Shown piece after piece: positions 1-8,144 of a stretch of DNA of 64,000 bases (positions are counted from its first letter, which is position 1; the number at the start of each line of letters is the position of its first letter). The stretch lies in assembly GCF_028802875.1 (NCBI RefSeq), contig NZ_JARAMP010000004.1, forward strand, positions 1-64,000, read 5' to 3'. Source of the DNA: Seohaeicola sp024304985 (GTDB taxonomy: Bacteria; Pseudomonadota; Alphaproteobacteria; Rhodobacterales; Rhodobacteraceae). The translations under genes and the position numbers were made by a program. The notes under the pieces are model-generated. The model was not told the origin of the DNA. It ran no database searches and saw nothing but the letters and a program-made list of their open reading frames with translations.

Positions 1-28
1 ACACATCCAAACCAGCATAATGTTCCAT
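1..28 (-). CDS. IS110-family transposase, first codons only (runs off the left edge)
   Basis: On the minus strand an AGGAG ribosome site lies 7 bases before an ATG at 28, and the nine codons before the window edge read MEHYAGLDV. The ...YAGLDVS start is typical of IS110-family (DEDD-type) transposases, where the aspartate belongs to the first catalytic motif. Only 28 bases are visible, so the call rests on this short motif plus the good start site. If right, an insertion sequence abuts the left end of the window, next to the shortened dnaE2 region. Confidence 0.5.
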
Positions 29-144
29 AGGTCGTTCTCCTCACGCCTTATATACATGAGGCCAACATACCGGACCTCGTTCGCCACTGGAGAGCGACCG
101 CCGCAATCACACCATGTGGTTTGGCCGGGCTATCGCGGGATTGT

Positions 145-167
145 GAGTATTTGCGGAACGATGAAGG
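145..167 (-). repeat. Short extragenic repeat, copy 1 (ATACTC type)
   Basis: Read on the minus strand this matches the nine-copy family TTCATC-TTGCC-like core, two variable bases, AAATACTC. Here the core is TTCATCGTTCCGCAAATACTC-like and nearly identical to the copy at 4148-4171. It lies between the transposase start and the Fe-S protein gene. Confidence 0.55.
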
Positions 168-219
168 GGCGCGCAAAAATCCTTGCGCGGCGGGGTGGGT
201 GCGGGTGTAGCCTGTCATC

Positions 220-1239
220 ATGCCACGTCAGAACCCGCATCGCCCTTTTGTTCCCGATCCTGCGCAGATGGCGCTGGCCCCGCCTTTGTCGGGCAATGCG
301 ATCAACGGTCTGGGCGAGGAGGCCGCGCGGCCTGCGCGCGTGGTCTATTGGGCTCCTGATCCCGACACGATCCCCCATGGGGCGATGCAGCGGTGGTTCT
401 ATACCGTCGATCCTGATGCCGCACCCATCGTGGCGGCACGCGCCGCGCGGCAGATGATCCTTGCTGCTCCCTTGGCCGATCTGGCGGGCCCGCCTGTGGA
501 GCGCCCGTCCGAGGAATGGACCGAGTCCCTGACGCGATTCGTCGAGGATGGTATCTGCGAAAAGACCGGCGTCGCGGTGATGGATACAGGATGGGTCTAT
601 GAAGGCCAGAGCATCCCGCAATCGCGGGTGATCATGCTGGGCGTGCAGCATGATTTCGACGCGATCAGCACCGCGCCCGAGGCCGAGGCGGGCGGCGAGG
701 TGATCCGCCAATATGGCCGCGCGGCCGCCGCCGCCAAGACCGTGGCCAGTTGGTTGCGCCAGCAGGGCTGGGAGGCCGAGCCGGTGACCGGCCCGATGGC
801 GGGCAAACTGCTGTTGATCCCGCCCGCGCTGGCCTGCGGGTTTGGGGAATTGGGCAAGCATGGATCGATCATCGACTCCGACATGGGCGCGTCCTTTCGC
901 CTTGCGGCGGTGCTGACCGATGCGCCCTTTGCGCCCACCCCGCCGCAGAGCTTTGGCGTGGACGATTTCTGCGCCAGTTGCCGCATCTGCGAGGATGCCT
1001 GCCCGCCTTTCGCCATCGCGCCCGAAAAGCAGACCGTGCGCGGCGTGGACAAGTGGTATGTGGATTTCGACCGCTGCCTGCCTTTCTTCAACCAGACCAA
1101 TGGTTGCGCGATCTGCATTGCCGTTTGCCCGTGGTCGCGCCCCGGTGTCGGCCTTAACCTTGCGGCCAAGCTGGCGCGGCGCGCGGCGCGGGTGCAGGGG
1201 TCAGAAGCGGACGCAGCAGCGCCAAGGGATGCGCCCTGA
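220..1239 (+). CDS. Reductive-dehalogenase-like / QueG-like cytosolic Fe-S protein
   Basis: A 339-residue protein with two cysteine clusters near its C-terminus: CxxCxxCxxxCP at about residues 251-261 and CxxCxxxCP at about 296-303. This is the ferredoxin-type arrangement for two 4Fe-4S clusters. The preceding part (LLIPPALACGFGELGKHG...) resembles the corrinoid-binding region shared by reductive dehalogenases and epoxyqueuosine reductase. There is no Tat signal peptide and no membrane anchor, so it is probably cytosolic, and it is shorter than respiratory RdhA enzymes. Substrate is unknown. Its 3' end overlaps the 3' end of dnaE2 by 86 bases, and its last ~20 residues (rich in A, R, D, P) look like read-through past the natural end. 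No strong ribosome site precedes ATG 220. Confidence 0.65.
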   Translation: MPRQNPHRPFVPDPAQMALAPPLSGNAINGLGEEAARPARVVYWAPDPDTIPHGAMQRWFYTVDPDAAPIVAARAARQMILAAPLADLAGPPVERPSEEWTESLTRFVEDGICEKTGVAVMDTGWVYEGQSIPQSRVIMLGVQHDFDAISTAPEAEAGGEVIRQYGRAAAAAKTVASWLRQQGWEAEPVTGPMAGKLLLIPPALACGFGELGKHGSIIDSDMGASFRLAAVLTDAPFAPTPPQSFGVDDFCASCRICEDACPPFAIAPEKQTVRGVDKWYVDFDRCLPFFNQTNGCAICIAVCPWSRPGVGLNLAAKLARRAARVQGSEADAAAPRDAP

Positions 1240-4072
1240 GCGACAGGCGCATGGCGACGTAATCCTCGACCACCTCCTCGCCCAGCGTCATCTGCGGCAG
1301 ATGGGCGGCGGGCTCAACGATCCCCTCGCCGTCCATGTCCAGCGCGAAGAGCGGCAGGGGCGCGGCGGCGGTCAGGGCCTTGGCCTCCCACAGGGCCTGA
1401 CGGCGGTTGAGGCCAAGGTCGGCGAAGGCATCCGCCTCGGCCAGTCGTGCCACTACTACAGGCGACAGCCCCGCGCGGCGCCAGACATCCGCCACCGTGG
1501 GATAGCCATTGCCACGCGCGGCACAGAGCCACGCGGCATCATCCTCGCGCAGGCCCTTGATCTGGCGGAAACCCAGACGCAGCGCGAGCCCGCCCAGACC
1601 GTCGGGTTCCATCACATTGTCCCAATAGCTGTTGTTGACGCAGACCGGCCGCACCTGCACGCCATGTTCGCGCGCGTCGCGGATGATCTGTGCCGGGGCA
1701 TAGAAGCCCATCGGTTGCGCGTTCAGCAGCGCACAGGCGAAGATACCCGGATGATGGCATTTGAGCCATGCCGAGGCATAGACCAAGAGCGCGAAACTGG
1801 CGGCATGGCTTTCGGGGAAACCGTAGCTGCCGAAACCTTCGATCTGGCTGAAACACCTCTCGGCGAAGTCCATGTCATAGCCGTTGCGTGCCATGCCGCG
1901 CAGGAACCGCGTGCGGAACGCGGACACATTGCCGTGTTTCTTGAAGGTGGCCAGTGACCGGCGCAACCTGTCGGCCTCGTCCGGGGTGAAGCCTGCGCCG
2001 ATGATGGCGATCTGCATCGCCTGTTCCTGAAACAGCGGCACGCCCAGCGTCTTGGCCAGCACCGCGCCCAGCGCGTCTGAGGGAAACTCCATCTTCTCCT
2101 CGCCATTGCGGCGGCGCAGGTAGGGATGCACCATATCGCCCTGAATGGGACCGGGGCGCACGATGGCGACCTCGATCACCAGATCATAGAAGCTGCGCGG
2201 TTTCATCCGGGGCAGGAAGTTCATCTGCGCGCGGCTTTCCACCTGAAACACACCCACGGAATCGGCGCGGCACAGCATGTCATAGACGCGCGGGTCTTCG
2301 GGCGGCAAGGTCGCCAGCCGGTGCCGCGTGCCATGATGCTGCGCGATCAGGTCAAACGCCTTGCGGATGCAGGTCAGCATCCCAAGGCTGAGAATATCGA
2401 CCTTGAGGATACCCAAGGTATCAATGTCATCCTTGTCCCAGCAGATGACGGTGCGGCCCTCCATCGCGGCATTCTCGATGGGGACCAGTTCGTCCAGCCG
2501 CCCCTCGGTGATGATGAAGCCGCCGACATGCTGGCTCAGGTGGCGGGGAAAGCCTACGATCTCATGGATCAGAGCCATGGTGCGGGCCAGTCGCGGCTCG
2601 GTCGGGTCCAGCCCGATTTCGCGCAACCGGGCATCCTCGGTGCCGGACATGCCGTAGAAGCCCCACAGCTGCGAGCTGAGCGCGGCGACGGTATCCTGCG
2701 ACAGGCCCATGGCCGCCCCCACCTCGCGGATGGCGCGTTTGCCGCGGTAGTGGATGACGGTCGCACACAGCCCGGCGCGGTGGCGACCGTAGCGGTCATA
2801 GATATGCTGTATCACCTCTTCGCGCCGTTCATGCTCGAAATCCACGTCGATATCGGGCGGCTCGTCGCGGGCTTCCGACACGAAACGCTCGAACACCATC
2901 GTGCCGATCTCGGGCGAGACCGAAGTGACGCCAAGGCAATAGCAGACCACAGAGTTCGCCGCCGATCCGCGCCCTTGGCATAAGATTCCGCGCCCGCGCG
3001 CGAAATCGACGATGTCATGCACGGTCAGGAAATAGGGCTCATAGTTCAGCTTGGTGATCAGGGTCAGCTCATGTTCCAGCATCCCGCGCACGCGGTCGGG
3101 CGCACCCTCGGGATAGCGCCAGTCCAGCCCGGCAAGGGCCAGGCGGCGCAGACGGGCAGCGGCTGTTTCGCCCCCTGTCACCTCGGACGGGTATTCATAG
3201 CGCAACGCGTCCAGCGAGAAGATCAGGCGATCCGCCAAGGCGCCCGCGCGGTCTACGGCGGCGGCATGGGGTTCGAAGAGGCGGCGCATCTCGGCCTCGG
3301 ACCGCAGGCGCTGCTCGCCATTGGCCAGCGCCGCGCGGCCCAGCCTGTCAACCGTGGTGCCGGTGCGAATCGCGGTCAGCACATCGGCCATCTGGCGGCG
3401 GCGCCCCTCGTGCATCAGGGGCGTGGCCGAGGCGAGCGTGGGGATGCCCAGATCAACGGCCAGCTTTGCCAGACGGTCGAACCGCGCGCGGTCCTGCCCG
3501 TCATAGCGGGGGGCCATCACCAGATGCATCTGGCAGACCAGGCGGCGCGTCAGGGCGCTTGCCAGTGGCAGCCAATCGCGCGCGCCGCTGTCAGGCCTTG
3601 GCGGGTGCAGCAGGAAATGCAACCCTTCGGTCTGCCCCTCCAGATCGGTCAGGCGCAGATCGCAGCCCCCCTTGGGCGCGCGACGGCGGCCCAGCGTCAA
3701 AAGGCGGCACAGATGCGCCCAGCCGGTGCGGTTCTCGGGCAGCGCGGTCAGCACCAGCCCTTCGGCCAGATGCAGCGTGGCGGCGGGGATCAGACGCGGG
3801 CAGGTGAAACGCGGACCCTGATCCTCTGGCGCGCGAGCCGGATCGGGCGGGCCGATGATCCCATGGGTGGCCAGATGCGCCTGACGCTCGGCCACCTGCC
3901 GCGCAATCTCGCGCGCCGTGGCATGGGCGCGCACGATGCCCGCGACCGTGTCCTGATCCGCGATGGCAATGGCTGTGAGGCCAAGCGAGGCGGCACGCTG
4001 CATGAATTCCTCGGGGTGGGACGCCCCGGTGAGAAAGGTAAAATTCGAGGTGATGCACAGTTCTGCGAACAT
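1154..4072 (-). CDS. dnaE2: Error-prone DNA polymerase DnaE2 (C-terminally truncated)
   Basis: A C-family polymerase of the DnaE2 (ImuC) type, which carries out SOS-induced translesion synthesis. The N-terminus (FAELCITSNFTFLTGASHP) matches the family start and PHP domain. The catalytic palm motif PDIDVDF lies at about residues 405-411, and GRGSAANS, the HxSQHVGGF region and the FPESHAASF region follow in order. Usual family length is roughly 1050-1150 residues, but this one has 972. It stops just after VEDYVAMRLSLRAHPLALLRP, where the C-terminal OB-fold should begin, and ends in a low-complexity tail (TPAPAPRAAPAWPQG) inside the opposing Fe-S gene. The usual partners imuA and imuB are not upstream; a methyltransferase is. 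An SOS-type box sits just before the start. Confidence 0.9.
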   Translation of the reverse strand: MFAELCITSNFTFLTGASHPEEFMQRAASLGLTAIAIADQDTVAGIVRAHATAREIARQVAERQAHLATHGIIGPPDPARAPEDQGPRFTCPRLIPAATLHLAEGLVLTALPENRTGWAHLCRLLTLGRRRAPKGGCDLRLTDLEGQTEGLHFLLHPPRPDSGARDWLPLASALTRRLVCQMHLVMAPRYDGQDRARFDRLAKLAVDLGIPTLASATPLMHEGRRRQMADVLTAIRTGTTVDRLGRAALANGEQRLRSEAEMRRLFEPHAAAVDRAGALADRLIFSLDALRYEYPSEVTGGETAAARLRRLALAGLDWRYPEGAPDRVRGMLEHELTLITKLNYEPYFLTVHDIVDFARGRGILCQGRGSAANSVVCYCLGVTSVSPEIGTMVFERFVSEARDEPPDIDVDFEHERREEVIQHIYDRYGRHRAGLCATVIHYRGKRAIREVGAAMGLSQDTVAALSSQLWGFYGMSGTEDARLREIGLDPTEPRLARTMALIHEIVGFPRHLSQHVGGFIITEGRLDELVPIENAAMEGRTVICWDKDDIDTLGILKVDILSLGMLTCIRKAFDLIAQHHGTRHRLATLPPEDPRVYDMLCRADSVGVFQVESRAQMNFLPRMKPRSFYDLVIEVAIVRPGPIQGDMVHPYLRRRNGEEKMEFPSDALGAVLAKTLGVPLFQEQAMQIAIIGAGFTPDEADRLRRSLATFKKHGNVSAFRTRFLRGMARNGYDMDFAERCFSQIEGFGSYGFPESHAASFALLVYASAWLKCHHPGIFACALLNAQPMGFYAPAQIIRDAREHGVQVRPVCVNNSYWDNVMEPDGLGGLALRLGFRQIKGLREDDAAWLCAARGNGYPTVADVWRRAGLSPVVVARLAEADAFADLGLNRRQALWEAKALTAAAPLPLFALDMDGEGIVEPAAHLPQMTLGEEVVEDYVAMRLSLRAHPLALLRPLLTPAPAPRAAPAWPQG

Positions 4073-4085
4073 GACCTTGCAGTAT

Positions 4086-4100
4086 ATTCACGTTTTGTTC
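4086..4100. promoter_or_regulatory. Candidate LexA (SOS) box upstream of dnaE2
   Basis: ATTC-ACGTTTT-GTTC is one mismatch from the alphaproteobacterial LexA operator GTTC-N7-GTTC. It lies 14-28 bases upstream of the dnaE2 start codon, the expected place for an operator of this SOS gene. The match is by eye only. Confidence 0.45.
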
Positions 4101-4147
4101 TTTTTCGAGTCCTATCATCGGGATCACCTGCGGCAGATGGCGCAATT

Positions 4148-4171
4148 GAGTATTTGGGGAACGATGAAAGG
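4148..4171 (-). repeat. Short extragenic repeat, copy 2 (ATACTC type)
   Basis: Minus-strand reading gives a TTCATC-GTTCC-CC-AAATACTC-like element 11 bases after the methyltransferase stop codon, between that gene and dnaE2. It is nearly identical to the copy at 145-167. Confidence 0.6.
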
Positions 4172-4181
4172 GGCTGCCGTG

Positions 4182-5051
4182 TCAGGCTTTCGGGCGCAGG
4201 CGCATCAGAAGGTAGATGTTGAACCGCGCAAAATTCTCGCGGTTGCGTGTCTGCTGGTTCAGGCGCTGATCAAGGCGTGCGCGTTTGCGTTCGCTGATCA
4301 ACGTACGGATCGCGCGGCGCAGAAGCCAGCGCAGGCGGGGTTTGTGGCGTGCAAGGTCCTGATCCACGCGGGTCAGGCCATAGCCGAAGACGTTGAACAG
4401 CCCTTGCTCGATCTCGACCGACGGGGCGGCGGACAGGGTGACATCCTCCTCGCTGACGATGTCGAGAGGGAGGGTGGCGAGCGTTTCGCGGAAGGCGACG
4501 ATGCGGTGCCCCCCACCAACCGGAGCCAGCATCCGGTCGCCGGTATATTCGGGCGTGCGGAAGCAATCGGCCACGATGATCTCGCCCCCCGGCGCCAGCA
4601 GCGTGAGGCATTTCGGCAGGCCCTGATCCAGTGGGATATACTGGAAACTTTCGGAGAACAGGCAGAGGTCGAAGCTGGCCGGGGCGGCGGTGAAATCCTC
4701 GAACATGCATTCATGGACGCGCGCTGCAGGCGCATTCGCGCGGCAGCGGCCGGCCAGAAAGGGGCTGGGCACGACGATATCGACCGAGTGACCGAGGGCC
4801 AGCAGCTTTTTCGCCGTCTCGCCCGCGCCGCCACCAATATCAAGGATGCGGCAGGGCCGGTCAGGCAGCAGCGCGAACAAACGATCCGTATAGGCCTCCT
4901 GCGCGGCGCGCAGGTTGGCCGCGCTGACCTCCAGCCCATCCCAAAGCCCGTAATGCAGATTCTCGGCCCCGGTCAGCCATTTGGTGAATGCCAGCCCGAC
5001 ATCAAGGCCAATGGCCTGCGTATTGATCTTGTCCTGTCCCATGCGCCGCAC
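4182..5051 (-). CDS. SAM-dependent class I methyltransferase
   Basis: A 289-residue protein (286 if the second ATG at 5042 is used). The glycine-rich SAM-binding motif I, ILDIGGGAGETA, lies near residues 69-80, followed by an acidic motif II region (HSVDIVVPSP) and LLAPGGEIIVADCF, typical of Rossmann-fold methyltransferases. The substrate cannot be read from the sequence. The basic C-terminus (repeated R/K after residue 235) might bind membrane or nucleic acid. It is followed by a short extragenic repeat and dnaE2, both in the same direction. Confidence 0.75.
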   Translation of the reverse strand: MRRMGQDKINTQAIGLDVGLAFTKWLTGAENLHYGLWDGLEVSAANLRAAQEAYTDRLFALLPDRPCRILDIGGGAGETAKKLLALGHSVDIVVPSPFLAGRCRANAPAARVHECMFEDFTAAPASFDLCLFSESFQYIPLDQGLPKCLTLLAPGGEIIVADCFRTPEYTGDRMLAPVGGGHRIVAFRETLATLPLDIVSEEDVTLSAAPSVEIEQGLFNVFGYGLTRVDQDLARHKPRLRWLLRRAIRTLISERKRARLDQRLNQQTRNRENFARFNIYLLMRLRPKA

Positions 5052-5111
5052 CTAGCGGAAAGCAAAGGTTCTGGGAAGCAATTTTCGTCAGTCAGGGACG
5101 GGTTTTCGCCC

Positions 5112-5600
5112 TCAGATCAGCGGGCCGAATTCCGCCAGCACCGCAGCATAGACTGCCCGCTTGAAGGGGACGATGTGATCCACCAGATCGGACGGGTCCA
5201 GCCAGCGCCATTCCGAGAATTCGGGATGGCTGGTCAGGATATTGATCTGGTCATCACTGCCGTGAAACCGCATCAGGAACCATTTCTGGCGCTGCCCCCG
5301 GAAACGGCCTTTCCAGATGCGCGGGACAATCTCATGCGGCAGGTCATAGGGGATCCAGTCGGCAGTCTCGGCCACCACGCTGACCAGATCGGGGGTCACG
5401 CCGGTCTCCTCCCACAGTTCGCGCAGCGCGGCGTCATGCGGGGCCTCACCCTCGTCTATGCCACCTTGGGGCATCTGCCAGGCCGGCGTGTCATTGTCGA
5501 GCCGCTGACCCACAAAGACCTCACCCCTGTCATTGCACAGCATCACGCCGACGCAAGGACGATAGGGCAGCAGGGCTATCTGTTCAGGGCTGGGCGTCAT
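5112..5600 (-). CDS. rppH: RNA pyrophosphohydrolase (Nudix) RppH
   Basis: A 162-residue Nudix hydrolase that removes pyrophosphate from the 5' triphosphate end of mRNAs to start decay. The Nudix box (GX5EX7REUXEEXGU) spans residues 46-68: GGIDEGEAP...RELWEETGV. The YRPCVGVML start and RGQRQKWFLMRF segment are typical of RppH. It lies 63 bases after ctpA in the same direction, the last gene of the gpmI-envC-ctpA-rppH run. Confidence 0.92.
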   Translation of the reverse strand: MTPSPEQIALLPYRPCVGVMLCNDRGEVFVGQRLDNDTPAWQMPQGGIDEGEAPHDAALRELWEETGVTPDLVSVVAETADWIPYDLPHEIVPRIWKGRFRGQRQKWFLMRFHGSDDQINILTSHPEFSEWRWLDPSDLVDHIVPFKRAVYAAVLAEFGPLI

Positions 5601-5663
5601 AGCGCTCTATTCCGGCATTCAAGGGACATGCCCCGCACCGCAAAGGTGCGAGGCAAAGGCGCG

Positions 5664-6998
5664 TCAGCGAACCGGACCAAGGGCCGACAGCCCCTTGAGG
5701 ATATCCAGCGCATAGGCCAGCTGGTAATCATCCTCGCGCAGCTTTGCCGCCAGTTCCGCCTTGGCGCGGTCTTCTTCGATCTGGCGAATCTGATCCTCGG
5801 ACAGGCTGTCATTGTTCAACGAACCGCGCAGATCTGCCTCGGACCGACCGGGAGGGGTCGTGCCCTCTTCATCCTCGGCCTCGGGGCGGCGCGGCGGCTG
5901 ATCCACCACGATATCCGGCGAAACACCAAGCGCTTGGATCGAGCGCCCCGACGGCGTGTAATACCGCGCAGTCGTGAGGCGCATCGCACCATCGCCCCGC
6001 AAGGGCATCACGGTCTGAACCGAGCCTTTGCCGAAGCTTTTCGTGCCGATCACCACGGCGCGACGATGATCCTGCAACGCCCCCGCCACGATTTCCGAGG
6101 CCGAGGCCGACCCGCCATTGATCAGCACCACGATGGGTTTACCCTGCGCCAGATCGCCTGGCGTGGCATTGAACCGCTCCCCATCCTCGGGGTTGCGGCC
6201 ACGGGTCGAGACGATCTCACCCTTCTCCAGAAAAGCATCCGACACGCGGATCGCCTGGGTCAACAGACCACCGGGGTTGTTCCGCAGGTCCAGAACCACC
6301 CCTCTGATCGCATCGATACCGCCCGCCTCCTCGATGGATTCGGCAAGCCCGCTTTCAAGGTTGGCATAGGTTTGATCGTTGAAGGTGGTGACGCGCAACA
6401 CGACAGTCTGCCCCTCGGTCCGGGTCCGCACCGCCGTCAGTTTGATGGTATCCCGGATGATCGAGATGTCGAAGGGCTCGGTGGTTCCCTCGCGCAGGAT
6501 GGTGATCACGATCTCGCTGCCAACAGGACCGCGCATCATGTCCACCGCCTGATCCAGCGTCAGACCCATCAGGCTTTGCCCGTCCACATGGGTGATGAAA
6601 TCGCCCGCCTCGACCCCGGCGGCATCGGCAGGTGTGCCGTCGATCGGCGAGACGACCTTGACGAAACCCTCTTCCTGCGTGACCTCGATCCCCAGACCAC
6701 CAAACTCCCCGCGTGTCTGCACCCGCATATCGGCTGCGTCCTCGGGGGACATGTAGCTGGAATGCGGATCAAGCGAGGTCAACATCCCGTTGATCGCCGC
6801 TTCGATCAGTTCGTTGGTATCCACCTCTTCGACATATTGGGCGCGGATCCGCTCGAAAATGTCGCCGAAGAGGTCAAGTTGCTCGTAAACCGAACTGTTC
6901 TTCGCCGATTCCTGCGCCAGAAGCGGTGCTGCCAACTGCGTCGTGGCCAGGACCCCGACCATCGTTCCACCGATCGCGGCCATCACGAACTTGTTCAT
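5664..6998 (-). CDS. ctpA: C-terminal processing protease CtpA (peptidase S41)
   Basis: A 444-residue periplasmic tail-specific protease. An N-terminal hydrophobic signal (residues 1-29) is followed by a PDZ domain (about 100-180) and the S41 catalytic core. The nucleophile serine lies in GGSASASE (about 295-302) and the general-base lysine in SFGKGSVQ (K324). The C-terminal ~70 residues are charged and probably helical. The ATG directly abuts the stop codon of the EnvC-like gene (0-base gap), so the two are probably co-translated. In other proteobacteria CtpA works with cell-wall hydrolase regulators, which fits this neighbour. Confidence 0.93.
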   Translation of the reverse strand: MNKFVMAAIGGTMVGVLATTQLAAPLLAQESAKNSSVYEQLDLFGDIFERIRAQYVEEVDTNELIEAAINGMLTSLDPHSSYMSPEDAADMRVQTRGEFGGLGIEVTQEEGFVKVVSPIDGTPADAAGVEAGDFITHVDGQSLMGLTLDQAVDMMRGPVGSEIVITILREGTTEPFDISIIRDTIKLTAVRTRTEGQTVVLRVTTFNDQTYANLESGLAESIEEAGGIDAIRGVVLDLRNNPGGLLTQAIRVSDAFLEKGEIVSTRGRNPEDGERFNATPGDLAQGKPIVVLINGGSASASEIVAGALQDHRRAVVIGTKSFGKGSVQTVMPLRGDGAMRLTTARYYTPSGRSIQALGVSPDIVVDQPPRRPEAEDEEGTTPPGRSEADLRGSLNNDSLSEDQIRQIEEDRAKAELAAKLREDDYQLAYALDILKGLSALGPVR

Positions 6999-8144
6999 CT
7001 AGTCTTCCTCTCGCGTTGCGAACCATGCTTCCGGATCGACCGGCGCATCATCCTGCCTGACTTCGATATAGAGCGTCTCGGGGCGCCCGGTTCCAGTCCC
7101 ATTTCCGGAATTGGCCAGAATTTCGCCGATCTCCGCATCCTGCCCCCCCATCAGCCCGATCGGACTGCCGGCTGGGATCACTTCTCCTATCCCACCATAA
7201 ACCACATCCAGACCGGCAAGCACGAAAAGAGTGCCGGCCTGAGGCTCGAGAATCATCACGTTTCCGTAGTCCAGCAACGGCCCCCGGTAGCGGATCGTCG
7301 CGGCCGTGGGCGCCGTGACAAGCGCGCGCGGGCGGGTGGCGACCAGCAGGCCGGGGCGCGTGATTCCCGCCGAATCCGCCTCTCCGGCCCGGCGCAGAAT
7401 CTGTCCCTGCACCGGCAGAGGCAATGTCCCACGCAGGTTCGAGATATCGGGCAGGTCCGCACGATCCTCGTCGGTCGTCATCTCGGACAGGCCGCTGGCA
7501 AAACCTTCCAGCGTTTCGGTCGAGGCGATCAGGATCGCGGTCCGCACCGGATCTTCGGTAAAGCGGCGTGGCAGATCGGTGCGGTCGGCAACAGCCTGGG
7601 ACAGGGCCGTGCGCGCCTCCTGCACGCCATTCAACCCGTTCTGCAAGGTCTCGACCGCGTTCTGTTGCAAGATCCGAAGGGTCGTTATCTCGGACAGTCT
7701 TGTGCGCAACTCGTCGGCACGCGCGCTCAGCGCGGGCGTGACATCGGTCAGGATCATGCCCGAACGTGCGGTGCCCACCGGGCCCGCGGGATGCAGCAAC
7801 ATGGTCGGCGAGGGCCTGTCCCCCATGCTGAGCAGAACGCCCAGAAGCTGCGCCACCTCGGCCTCGCGGGCTTGCAACTCGCGGGTCAGACGCGCCTCGC
7901 GCAGGCTCGCACGGCGCAGCCCGTCCCGCATTGCTTCAAGACCGTCCTCGAAAGCGGCCACGGTTTCGGTCAGGGCGCGCACCCGGTCGCGGGCCGATTG
8001 TGCCTCATCAAGTTGCCGGGTCGCCTGTTCCAGCCGCACGGCAGCGGCACGCGCCGCCTCGGCGGCCTCACCCTCCGACTGGGCCAGCAGGGGGCCAGTG
8101 ACCAGCGAAATGATCAGGGCGGCAAAGGCAGCGGCACGGATCAT
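6999..8144 (-). CDS. EnvC-like murein hydrolase activator (degenerate LytM/M23 domain)
   Basis: A 381-residue secreted protein with a signal peptide (MIRAAAFAALIISLVTG...LAQ), long coiled coil (about residues 25-190, rich in A, E, R, L) and a C-terminal M23/LytM-like domain. In that domain the zinc ligands are missing: the HxGxD site reads as EADSAGITRP and the later HxH region as ILEPQAGTLFVLAGL. This resembles EnvC, which does not cut peptidoglycan but activates amidases at division. The start at 8144 is preferred because it gives an ATGA overlap with the gpmI stop; a longer reading frame runs back into gpmI and is not credible. Confidence 0.82.
   Translation of the reverse strand: MIRAAAFAALIISLVTGPLLAQSEGEAAEAARAAAVRLEQATRQLDEAQSARDRVRALTETVAAFEDGLEAMRDGLRRASLREARLTRELQAREAEVAQLLGVLLSMGDRPSPTMLLHPAGPVGTARSGMILTDVTPALSARADELRTRLSEITTLRILQQNAVETLQNGLNGVQEARTALSQAVADRTDLPRRFTEDPVRTAILIASTETLEGFASGLSEMTTDEDRADLPDISNLRGTLPLPVQGQILRRAGEADSAGITRPGLLVATRPRALVTAPTAATIRYRGPLLDYGNVMILEPQAGTLFVLAGLDVVYGGIGEVIPAGSPIGLMGGQDAEIGEILANSGNGTGTGRPETLYIEVRQDDAPVDPEAWFATREED

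Noticed and set aside
20..457. Plus-strand open frame at the left end
   Set aside because: It overlaps the Fe-S protein gene in another frame and has no ribosome site or family resemblance.
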